64,000 nt of DNA from Lonicera japonica (taxonomy: Eukaryota; Streptophyta; Magnoliopsida; Dipsacales; Caprifoliaceae). A program made the translations under genes and the position numbers. The DNA lies in NCBI GenBank assembly GCA_021464415.1, contig CM038464.1, forward strand, positions 372,001-436,000, in the 5' to 3' direction. Below, piece after piece: positions 12,501-24,500 of the stretch. Position 1 is the first letter of the stretch. Every line of letters begins with the position of its first letter. The notes beneath the pieces were generated by a model, which saw only the letters and a program-made list of their open reading frames with translations, did not search any database and was not told where the DNA came from.

Positions 12501-15500
12501 TCCACCTTAATGATAGAAAAAAGGATCGAGATTGATCAAATTCTATGGAGTCTAACTCATAGTGATCATTTCTCAAAGAATGACTCTGGTTATCAAATGA
12601 TTGAACAACCGGGAGAAATTTACTTACGATACTTAGATGACATTCATAAAAGGTATCTAATGAATTATGAGTTCAATACATCCTGTTCAGTGGAAAGATA
12701 GATATTCCTTGCTCATTATCAGACAATTACTTATTCACAAAGGGAGAGCGTACCTAATAAAAAAGCAGTTTCGGTAATTGGCACATGCAGTGTTCTAAAA
12801 ATCGGATTTTATCGGCGATAAATCGGCGATTTATCGGGAATCGGCACAGCACCGATAGGATTATCCATGATCGGCTAGAAATATCGGCAATGGAGAAATC
12901 GGAAATTTACCGGCAATTTATCTCCGATTTATCGCGATAAATCGTAATCGGCAATAAATTGATTTTTTTTAACGTTCCCAAAGTAAACGACGTTGTTTTC
13001 TCACCTGAACCTTAATCGTTTTCTCTCCAACAAATCGACCTCGCCTTTCTCCCACTCGACCTCGTCTCTCTGTCCCACTCTTGACTGCCGTTCCTCTCTG
13101 TCTCTCTGCTGCTCTGTTACGCCCCTCTTTCCCAGCCGTTCCTCTCAGTCTCTATGCTGCTCTGTTTCGACAAGGAATCAAGGACACAACAAGTGAAGAA
13201 TAGAAGAGCGAGGGGGGAACGAAGAGATGGAAAGAGAGAGAGAGAGAGAGAGAAATCATTGAACGAAGAGTCGAAATAGAGGAGGGAACAAAGAGATAGA
13301 AATAGAGAGAAAGAGAGAAGGCAACAAGAATCACCGTCTGAGCACAATAGATTTTTTCTTTTATTATTTTATTTTAACAAATTACAAAACACCCCCTTAA
13401 TTATTTTCATTTAACACTTTACACCTTAATCTATTAATATCTATTTTGCTACCCCTACAATTATGTTTTGTTTAGCATATTGTATTATTGTTATATAATA
13501 TATTATTTATATTGTGAACAGTGCATATCCGATTTTTTCCGATTTATCCCCGATAAAATGAAAAATCCCCACTCCCCACCTTGCCGATCGATTTCCGATT
13601 CACAATTTTTAGAACATTGGGCACATGTTTTGTCAAACCTCCCATGAGAAGTTTAAGTTCAGAGGTTAAATTAAACCTAGCCGGCATAGATTGCAACACT
13701 GTGGTGGTCTGCACAAGAGGGATGAATGGAGCAAAATTCAGTAGTCTTTGAACGAAATTTTTTAGTTCCAAATGACCCCTCATCTGTATCAACCTGATAA
13801 AGCCTTTTTTGTTTGTAAAGAAGATCAAGAAGCAGATATTTTCGGCAACAAAAGATTCATCAGAGAGCTTTTTACAATCAAGTTGCAGAGGTTGACTCAG
13901 GTTGATGCAACGCTGGATAAGAAGGCATCGTGCACAGGTGGGTGGATAGAAGTGGAGGATTTGTCACTCAATTACTAGAGAAGAGATATTTTTGAGAAGA
14001 CTGGGAATAGAAGTGGGGGCTTATTAGCAATTGATAACAGAAGCATTGAAACAATTTTTTTTGGCAAGAATCAAAATCAGAGGTAACAGCAACAGTTTTA
14101 TCCCAGCAGAGATCGATGTAATAGATGGGAAGTTGTTTTTTATGATAAAACTAAAGTCCCTCTCGAAACTAAACCTCAGTCACCGGAAACTGAAAACAGT
14201 GCGGCCGAGGAGGAGTTTGACCAGTGCATAATCAGAATTGAAGGGGAAGACAAACAGACTGGGGCAAACAAGGCAGGTGGTAATCAACCACGTGGCAAAG
14301 CAAGAAACCGCAAGAAGGATGAGGACGACGGTGTAGAGGGTCGGTCGCAAACATGTCATTAATTTCAGAAGCATATGAAGAAATGGAAGATAGAGACGAA
14401 TTGGCAGTCACAATATGCGATCAAAATGGCAACAAGCATAAATTTCAAAAGGAAGTTAAAATTTCAGAATTAAATGAAAACGCTAAAAAGATGGATGCAT
14501 GTAAAGTGAAGGAAGAAAATTTTGACGGTAAGGACAAAGGCCATATCAAGACACCTTATAAAGTTGAAGATGAAGAACCAATTGTCATAGAAGATGAAGA
14601 ATTCCTTATAAATTTCAAGAAAAGAAAATCTGAAGTGAAGGATATGATGTTGAGAGGATAAAAACGCCAAAAAAGACCGTTAAAATTGAAAAGGACTAAC
14701 TTCTTCTTTTTTTAATGTTCCATGGATATATATATATATATATGTTAGGATTATTATAGATAACTTTTACATTGAACAAGAAATAGGATTAGGATGGTTT
14801 ATATATTTCATTTTTTATTCTTCTGTTATTTAAATATATTTTTTATGGTATACTAGCATCGGAATTTATGTGTATGTTATATATAATCCATATTGAATAA
14901 GTTTATTCGGCAAATATTTTTTATTATAATACTTTATGCCACGAAACTACTAATATTCTATATTCCATTACATATAACCTCTTATAACATAGCCCTAGAG
15001 TATAACATAATAATAATTATTCTAATTGTTATGGGTGTTTTCTCTCTCGACAATGTATACAAGATGCACATCATCTCTCCCTAAGGAACATTGCCGTTTA
15101 AAATGCAGGTTAGAAAAAAGATAAATTGCTGAAGTATTAAGTCCGTCTAGTTGTTACATGGCCTTTGTAAAAGTCGTCATAAACCCTAGCTCCAAACCCT
15201 AGCCAATACCTGACCTTTCCAGAAACCGACCACATAGACTAGGTCGGAATCCACAGACGACCAACCCCCGAACGCAGAGCCGGAAACCGACGCAGCATGC
15301 GCCTGCACGCGCCACCTGCTTCTGCACGTGGATCTCACTTGCCGTCGACGATCATGGCGAGTGAAAGTGTGTGGCTTCTCCAATCGACACCAAATTTTCC
15401 AGACCAACTCATCTCATTGTTCTGCGCACTATTCCAGCCTTGGTTTGGTGACCGAGTCGTCTCATTGTTCCACACATTGTTCCAGCCTTGGTTTGGTATT

Positions 15501-18500
15501 ACCAGGAAGACGAATAGTCACCATAGTTATCGAATCTTTTTCTCAACACAATGAAAGGCTACCAATAGTGGGTTTCAACACAGAAAAGGGAAGTCTTTAA
15601 ATATAGGGAAAGGAATTTCAGGATTGAACATAAGGAGTTTCGTTTTAAAATAGAAAATGATGGAGTCATGGCTACTATCATTGAGAAGGTACGCCACAAT
15701 TCGTTTTCATTAGCAATTGACCTCGGAGGAGTGGGATGGTTGATAACAGAATTGAATAGAGCCAAACAGAGATTCGGTGAAGGAAGGTTCTTTAGTAAAT
15801 ACCGTGCATCATACGCTTTGTTCCTACTGCAACGCTATAGCAATAAATATGGCAGTTTCATGAGTTTATCCAGGCTTCATCAAGGAATAGTTGAATCGGG
15901 TGGTTGTGTTTCCAGCAGGAAGATATGGGGCAGGTTGGGTCGGGATATCAAAATCACTCAAAAAGCTAGTTTTCAACAACAAGAAAGACAAAGGTGCTAG
16001 ACTGTCGGATAAGACACAGCGTACTAAATCAGCCATGGATAATTCAAAGGGAAGAGTCTCACAAGATGCAATGGTAACTGATGATTGTAGGAGGAAAAAG
16101 TATATGGGGAGGACCTATGCAGAAGTTGCAAATTCAAAAAAACAGAGCATCAATGGGAAACTGAAGGCGGTAGATAATGATTGGAGAAAAGTGGTGGTTT
16201 CCACAAGAGAGAGATTATAGGACGAATGGAATGACATTCAGAGATCTCTTAATGATTTGTTCAAGAGCAACATTGTTCTTCGTCCATTCCAGCTGGATAA
16301 GGCTGTTTTTGGGTGTAAAGATGTTAAAGATGCAGAAATGCTTGGGCAGAAGAGAATCCTTTTTGTGGGCCCGTTTACGGTAAAGTTACAAAGCTGGCAT
16401 GATAAAGATCAGTCACTTAACAAAAAGATATCTTGTACAGGGAGTTGGATCGAGGTAATAGATCTTCCGCTAAAATGGTGGAATAGAGTGGCACTTGAGG
16501 AGATTGGAAGCAAATGTGGAGGGTTATTGCAAATTGATCATTATACGGAATCTATGCAGCGCTTGTTCTCAGCAAGAATTAAGGTGAAAGGAATAAATAG
16601 TGGCTTTATTCCTAATGAAATTGACATGGCGATAGGGCCCGAAAAATTTACGATTAAGCTTAAAGCCTTCTAGAAGCTTAACCTTAATTGCCGGCATAAG
16701 AGGACACCTACGGAGATCGAAGATTTCAAAAAATGTTTCATAGAGCTTGACAGGGAAGAGAATAACCCAGAATTGGAGAAAGAAAGCGATGGAATATGGA
16801 TACAAGCAGAAAGTAAAAGGAGGGATGACGCAATAGGTTGTAATAAGAAAGAAGTTTGGGAAGGGGATAATGACAAAGAGCAACAGAACGTTTCAAGGCA
16901 AATGCACCAAAACGACTACAGTTCTGTTATTGTTAAACAAGTCTTTTCTACTATTAGGAGTGGACTAGATAAAAATCATAATGTGGGGAAACAGCTGACT
17001 AAAGGCCCAACTAATCTTAACAATGGAGAAATAAGGAAGGAATTGAAGAAACAGGGACGACAACAATCAATTTTAATGGCTGGTCAAAAATCAGTGTTCT
17101 GGTACAATGATGAGGAAGAGAGACTAGGAAGTGAAGAAGAACAAACGGTTATCTCCTAACAACATCCCAAGGTAGGACATTGGCCAAGACCCCAACTCGC
17201 AGCCCGCTACCCTTGCCTCTTTCACATTGATGCCTACTTACTTACTTTTGGATAAATTCATGTTAAGCCCCGAAGCTAACCCAAATATATCCAAAATGTC
17301 AATCAGATTTTTAAGCTTGTATCATCAGCAAATTGTAAATGAGAGAGTTTGACTCTATCCACCCCGATCTCGAACCCCTCAATAAGGCGCACATCCTTTG
17401 CTCTCACCACCAATCTATTAAGGACATCTGCCACTAGAACGAATAGGAACGGTGAAAGTGGATCACGTTGCCTAATGCTCTTTGATGCATTGAAAATGCC
17501 CCTCGGTCTCCCATTTACCATGACCAAAAAATTAGAGGAAGGAAGGCATCCCTTAATCCATTTCCTCCATCTAGCCCCAAATCCCTTATTCTCAATCACG
17601 TGATCAATGAAATCCCACTCTACAGGATCATATGCTTTTTCGAAATCTATTTTGAAAACCACTCCTCCTTTCTTCTTCTCCCGATACTCCTAAACGCACT
17701 CATTAGCAACTAACACAAGATCAAAGATTTGGCGACCTTTAACAAAGGTCCCCCCTTGTGCTGACCCAACCATTTCGCCCATTACCTCTCTTAATCTCAA
17801 TGCTAAAACCATAGCCAATACCTTATAGACTCGTTAAAAGGCTAATTGGTCTATAGTCCTCGAGTTTAAGTGAAGATAAGTTTTTAGGAATTGAACAAAT
17901 ATATGTTGAATTAATGCGCGCATTCAACACACCATTTTCTCCTTTCGGTGGATGTCTTTTTTTTTGACACGAAACAGAAAATTTTATTGCCACTTAACGA
18001 AAGAAAACAATACATATGCAATCAAGAAAATAAACAGACTAGTGGAAGAGAATTCCACTAGACTGACACCCCCCTCCCGGCTACTTGAAAGAGGCACAGT
18101 ACACAAGAAACAGAAAACACACTTAGCTAAACAAAAAACTATTACAATCAATGCTAAACAGAAAGCATTCTGAGCAATCTAAGAAGCCAGACGCCCTAGC
18201 CCATAGTCCTGTAAGAAATAAGATGTGATCCCACAAATCCTCAACAGAACTAGATTTCCTTTCAAAAATACGTTTGTTTCTTTCCATCCAAACACCCCAA
18301 GCTACATCTAGAACCGCAGGTCTCCATAGATCTCTAGCTTTACCATGACCCTTATTAATATGCCAATTCACTTCCACAAACTCCAACCATTTCTTGGGCA
18401 TAGCACCAACCACCCTGAATGCCTTAAATAACCCTGCCCAAATCCACCTTACAAACCCGCAATGAAGGAGAATATGATCGATGCTTTCATCAAACTGTTT

Positions 18501-21500
18501 GCACATCACACACCAAGATGGGGACAAGCACCAAAAAGGCCTCCTCTTTTGAACCACGTCACATGTGTTAACCTTACCCTTAAGAGCAAGCAAAGCGAAC
18601 ACTTTAATTTTGGTGAGAACCCCATGCTTCCAGATGAAATTAGACAATGAAACCGAATATGATTGAGAAGATTGAGAAAAGGACATTAAAAAAGGATTTA
18701 CATGAAAATGAACCGGATGAATGAGCCAACCAAGATCTTTTATCAAGATAATTCTGATTAAATGAAACACTCTGGATTAGATCCATCATAGCTGTGAACT
18801 CAACCATTTCCCTATCATTTAGATTTCTACGAAAAGACAGATCCCAAGAGAAGCTTGGAGACCAAGAGAAAACCATTTGAATAAACATATTTTGATTACA
18901 AGATAATCTGAAAATCCTAGGAAATAGATCCTTTAAAGGACTACTCCCTACCCATATATCCTCCCAGAACTGTATTTTGTCCCCCACACCCACCACTAAT
19001 TTAATGTTTTGCATAAAGTCAATCCACACTCTAGAAATCGACTTCCACGGGGCACGAGAAGTGCCACTGATCCCAAAGCCTGCATCCCACCCGTTAGAAT
19101 GAGCCCCATACTTACTCTCTATGACTGAATGCCAAAGTAAATCTCTCTCCAAAGGAAATCTCCATAACCACTTTCCAAGCAGCGCCGTATTCCTTTTAAT
19201 AATATTCCCCACACCCAGCCCCCCATTTAATTTGGACTATGAGATTTCTTCCCAATTAACAAGGTGATTTCCCTTCCCTTCCCCGAACCCTTCCCAAAAA
19301 AAATCTCTCATTAATTTTTCCAATAATTTTGCCGGCTTTTTTGGAATTTTAAAAACATAAATATAGTAAATTGGAATGCTCCCAAGAACCGATTGTAACA
19401 AAATCAATTTCCCCCCTCGCGACAAACAACTTTTATGCCATCCTTCAATCCTCTTTGAGACCCTTTCTATAACAGGGTCCCAAAATGCCATACTATTAGG
19501 GTTCCCACCCAACGGCAGTCCTAGATAAGTAAGAGGCCACTCCCCACTAACACACCCCAAATCTAAAGCAATGTTGGACAGCCTATCAGGCTCCAAATTC
19601 AACCCTACTACCACACTTTTAGTCAAATTAATACTTAGCCCAGACACAAAAGAAAATACGTTAATGATTCCCTTCAAATTTTCAATATACCGAACTTCAT
19701 TTGGGACGAAAAAGATGCTATCGTCCGCAAATTGTAAATGTGATACTTCTACCCTATTTTGCCCAACCTCAAAACCCCTCACCACCTTAGTCTCACTCGC
19801 TCTCTTCATAAGTCTACTGAGAACATCTGCCACCAGAATGAATAAAAAATGAGATAGTGGATCTCCTTGTCGTAGTCCCCTAGATGCCTCAAAATGACCA
19901 CATGGTTTACCATTTATAATTATCGAGAAATTTGCCGAGGAAAGGCAGCCCCTAATCCACCTCCTCCATCTCTTACCAAAACCTTTTTTTTCCAAAACAA
20001 AATCCCAACTGATATGATCATAAGCCTTTTCGAAATCAATTTCAACGACTACCCCTTCCTTCCTTTTTGATCTATATTCTTCCACGGCCTCATTAGCAAT
20101 TAGGACTAAATCAAGAATTTGCCTCCCTTGCACAAATGCTCCTTGGGCATAATCAATTGTACCCCCTATCACCCTTTTCAATCTCAACAACAGGACTTTA
20201 GCCAGAAGTTTGTATAACGAAGTCATTAGGCTAATCGGTCTAAAATCCTTGATTGATATGGAATTAAGTTTTTTCGGAATGAGACATATAAATGTGGCAT
20301 TTGTTTTCCCATTAACCACACCATTGTCAAAAAATTCCCCAAAAACCTTCATAATATCCACCTTAATTGTTTCCCACCCATGTTGCAAAGCTACCATCGT
20401 AAACCCATCCGGCCCAGGAGCCTTATCCCCTTCACAAAGAAATAAGGCAGCCTTAACCTCCTCCTCTCTAAACGGCTCCTCTAACAGCCCACCATCCACC
20501 CTGTCAATGGCTACCCATTCTAATCCTTCAATACCAAATTCTGTCCCTTATTCTCTTTGTATAAACTCTCAAAAAAATTCAAAATTTCACTTTCAATTTC
20601 CCTTTCCGAATGTATCAAATCACCTCTAGGAGTTTCAAGCTTATTAATTAATTTGTTTGCTTTTTTACTCCTTACAATTCTACGAAAAAGATTGGTATTA
20701 TTATCCCATTCAATTACGCCCTCCACTTTTGCTTTTTGATACCATGAAATTTCCTCATTAACTATTATTTCACCCAACTTTCTTTTCAACTCCCTTCTTT
20801 CCACCATCTCAAACTCCAACAGCCCCAATGATTCCTCCTTCTTATCTATCTCCCCAATACGCCTCAATACCGCATCTTTCTCCAATCTAATATCACCAAA
20901 AACCTTTGTTCCACTTTTTAATTACCTTTTTCACTTCCCCTAATTTTAACATAAATTTGTGACCCTCTCCCACAAATTTTTGAACAATTCTTTAAAAAAA
21001 ATTCCTTTCAACCACATATTTTCAAAGCGGAAAAATGTCGGTCCCCACTTGAAACAATTTATGTCGAGAACAATCGGACAATGGTCAGATGTCACTCTAA
21101 CTAATGCTTCTTGCCTCACCGATTCCGACATATCTTCCCAACCCAAAGAAAATAAAAATCTATCGATCCTAGAACATACAAGCCGAGCCCTCATATTAGA
21201 CCAAGTAAAATCCGTATTATTTAATACAATATCCCTTAACCCCATTTCTCTAATAAATGCATTAAACTCTCTCATGCTTCTAGTATTTCTTCCTCCCCCT
21301 AACTTCTCCGAGGGGAACCGAACTACATTAAAATCCCCCCCCCCACACCATGTGTCCCCACACAGAATGTACACACTTGCTAACTCTACCCAAAAATCCT
21401 TCCTATCTCTTGGCTTATAAGGACCATAAACCCCCGTAAGCCACCAATCAACCCCCCCCCCCCCGACTGGTTGAAAACGAACCGACACTGTGAAATTACC

Positions 21501-24500
21501 TAAGAGGGATTCGGACCCTCTCAAAACTCTAGAATCCCAAATAATTAGAATACCCCCTGATTTTCCCAAATAAGGAAAAAAACCCAGTCTTTAAATCTAA
21601 ATCCCCACATGCTCCCAATGAGAAGTCTGTTAATTTCTTCTTTTTTTGTTTCTTGAAAAATAACCACATCCAGTTTTTCTCTACGCAAAAATTTACTAAC
21701 AACCCTCCTCTTCTCTCTCCCTCCCAACCACCGAACATTCCAGCTAAGAATTTTCATCTAAAATAGTTAGAAACCCTGTTACCTCTTACCCCCGTCCCTC
21801 TTTTATCCCCCTCGATTCTATCATAATTCACACTACTCTCAAGGTTTTTCAACTCCCTTTTCCCCAATTTCCTTTTTGATCCATTTTTACTACCCTTTTT
21901 ATTTTTAGAAACCCTCCGATTATTATTACAAATTGGCGCTAAAGAAAGATTCATTTTTTAGTCGAGAATTTTGACCACTCTTCTACACCCAAACTTTCTA
22001 CCAACCCCCCCCCCCCCCCCCGTCAACCCCAGCTAGCTCCGTGGGATGGTTAATTAGAGCATAAGATTCACTTTGGCAAACATTCATTTGAAAAGTGTCA
22101 TGAGTCTCATTTCATGAATTTAGAATTAATTTAGGATCAGCCACACTCTCAGCTCTCTTGTCCGTTGGATCCCTATTATGAAGATTAGACAAATCCATGC
22201 ATAAATTAGAGGGAGATGGGGGGAATAGGAGAGATGTTACCCGATTTAGAATGAACGAAAGATGATAATGATGTTGGCTGATTTTTTGTAGAAAGCAATG
22301 CGATTCCACCCTCCTTAGTGTTATCGTGCTCACTCATTGGGGTGCAGCTCACATGTTCAGTGCTTGCCGGATTTGGGTTTTTAAATAAATTGCCTGTCCC
22401 TACATCGCTGTCCTCCTCGAACCATTCATCCTCCTCCGTTCTATATTCTTCAATATCGCTCTCCTTTACGTTTTCTACATCCTCCATTCCTTCTTGCTGA
22501 ATCATCTTATCAAAAAACTCATCATCTGCTTGTAGCTTCCCCTCATCATGAATCTGGAAATCCTCAACTTGATCAGCCAATACCTCTATCCCCTCGGTTT
22601 GGCAAAGTTTGTCTTCTTCGTGTACCTTACCCTCTGATTCCCTGTCAACATCTAACTCCTCTCCTTTTTCTTCATCATAATTATCGCTCAAGACTTCGTC
22701 TCCCCTCAATACTGTGATACATCTATCTTTGGTTTTGTTACTAAATAATTGAACCGACCCATTGTCTCTCCTGATTTCCCCCTTCTTAAGCAAATCCTGA
22801 TTTCCCATCTTCTTTCTTCTATTAGAAACATGCAGTCCTAGCTTACTCTCAATAATACCAGCCACTCCATACCCGAGGCCTTTGTCCCCAACCTGCCCGT
22901 TGTAATCCAAACCTTGTTGCAAGGTTCGAAAAATGTCCATGACCTTTACAACACCTTCGTTTGAGGGCTGTTTTTTTTCCATCAATTTTTGGATCACATT
23001 CTCATAACCAACATCACCCATATCCATTCTTTTACCCTCATTATTGCTCCTCTCATGCCTTTCATCTTTATGTCGCTTCGAATTACCTTCTTCCTAGTGT
23101 ACCCATCATCTTCTTCATCAATTTCAATCACACCCCGTTCAAATTCATCCAACTCTATTGACAAATTCTGCATTCTCCTTCTAGACAAATTTAATCGTGA
23201 TCGTGCTTTCAGTTTAATAGTGAATCTACTTTTATCAATTCTCATATCCACCTCCGCGGGAATAAAACCGCTATCATTGCCCTTTACCTTAATTTTCGCA
23301 GTAAAAATCTGATTCATAAACTCCGTTCTCGAATCAATCTCCATTAAACCTCCGCACTTGTCTCCTATTGCTTCGAAAATGTCCCGCTTCCACCATTGCA
23401 AAGGAAGATCTCTCCTTTCAGCTTAATAAAAGTTTTTGTTTTCTATCAAAAACAAAACAAAAAAAAATCATTTTCAAAAAATTCATTATAAACCCCAAGA
23501 ATGTCTCATTTAACAATCTTCCACCCCTTTTTAAAAACCTCTATGGTAAATCCATCCAGACCCGGTGCTTTATCCCCCTCACAAGCCTTAATTGCAGCCT
23601 TAATCTCACTTTATTTGAAAGGTCTTTCAAGCCACCCTTTGATTTTAGGACCGATTGGGTCCTATTCAAGACCTACAAGACCCACACAGTGTCTCTCTTA
23701 GAGTACAACTTTTTGAAAATAGTTAAGGGTTTCATTCACCATTTCATTTTCGGAATCCACAATGGTGCCATCTTCTTTTTCAAGTTTGGAAATCATTTTG
23801 TTCACTTTTTTATGATTTACCACTCTATGAAAAAGTTTAGAATTGCCGTCCCACTCCCTTACCCCCTCGTTGCACCTTGGCTTTTTTATTTCCTCTCTCA
23901 AAACTAATTCCCCAAATTTTCTCTCAACTCCTTTCTCTCCCTAATCAAATCTTCGCCTAGAACTCCCTTAGTCTCTTCCTTATCAATTTTTTGAATTCTC
24001 TCCAAAATTCTTCCTTTCATCACTCTTTTTTTTATAAGAAACAAGCTTATATTTTTTTTGATCCGAAACAAAATGCTTTATTAAATAGGAATATAAAAGC
24101 ATTACAAAGATGAGAGCAATCTTGGTGAACCAGCAGTCCACCAAGCCCCTTAAATCCTCTAGCTAACTGAGGGAAAACAAGAAGAATGAAAAAAAACAGT
24201 AAACCAGCTCCAAACAAATCTCCATCACTGGATAGCTGCCCCCAAATTAGAACAAATAACAGAAATAGAAAGGTTGACAAATAAACTAGAAGAGATAGCC
24301 CAAATAGATGATAACAGCTTGATTTTAAGCCAGATTTCGGCGGCTTCATTTGATTTGTCTTCAAAAACCCTTGTGTTTCTCTCTTGCCAAATGCACCATG
24401 CTAATGCTAGACAACAACATCTCCACATTAGTTTGGACTTCTTTTTATTCCCTACAAACTGCCATTCCATGCTCAAAAAATCCCGCCAAGAACTAGGTTT

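Larger units (their letters stand above)
11772..14680 (+). mobile_element. LINE F, ORF1 remnant split by two DNA elements and plastid DNA
   Basis: Plus-strand ORF1 pieces in order: the second half of the PUR-like domain ([34 protein letters not shown]), then after a hAT MITE the continuation [15 protein letters not shown], then a ycf2 fragment and a second hAT element, then the DUF4283-like domain ([33 protein letters not shown]) and part of the acidic region ([14 protein letters not shown]). Several stops and frameshifts. No ORF2 or tail. Confidence 0.8.
17957..23420 (-). mobile_element. LINE I, nearly complete L1-type element (5'-truncated in ORF1)
   Basis: Minus strand: poly-T tail at 17957-17965 (family tail GTTTCGTGTC plus A run in sense), 3' UTR with a 9-bp hairpin, ORF2 to 21757, ATGA overlap, and ORF1 up to 23420, where homology ends within the DUF4283-like domain. 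It splits LINE H at its EN-GVLNAR coding site. The short word CATTTTC on both sides may be a residual duplication, but 17 extra bases lie beside the left copy. Confidence 0.86.

Noticed and set aside
12510..12701. A 63-codon open frame as a real gene
   Set aside because: It is the ycf2 fragment; flanking codons of the same protein are interrupted by a stop and a frameshift.
13117..13347. Leu/Ser-rich minus-strand ORFs
   Set aside because: They read the reverse complement of a GA-rich polypurine tract in a hAT-type element and have no protein-like composition.
15297..15600. Two overlapping ORFs of 85-90 codons
   Set aside because: They lie in the 5' UTR of LINE G, which aligns with the noncoding 5' UTR of LINE R, and the frames are not conserved there.
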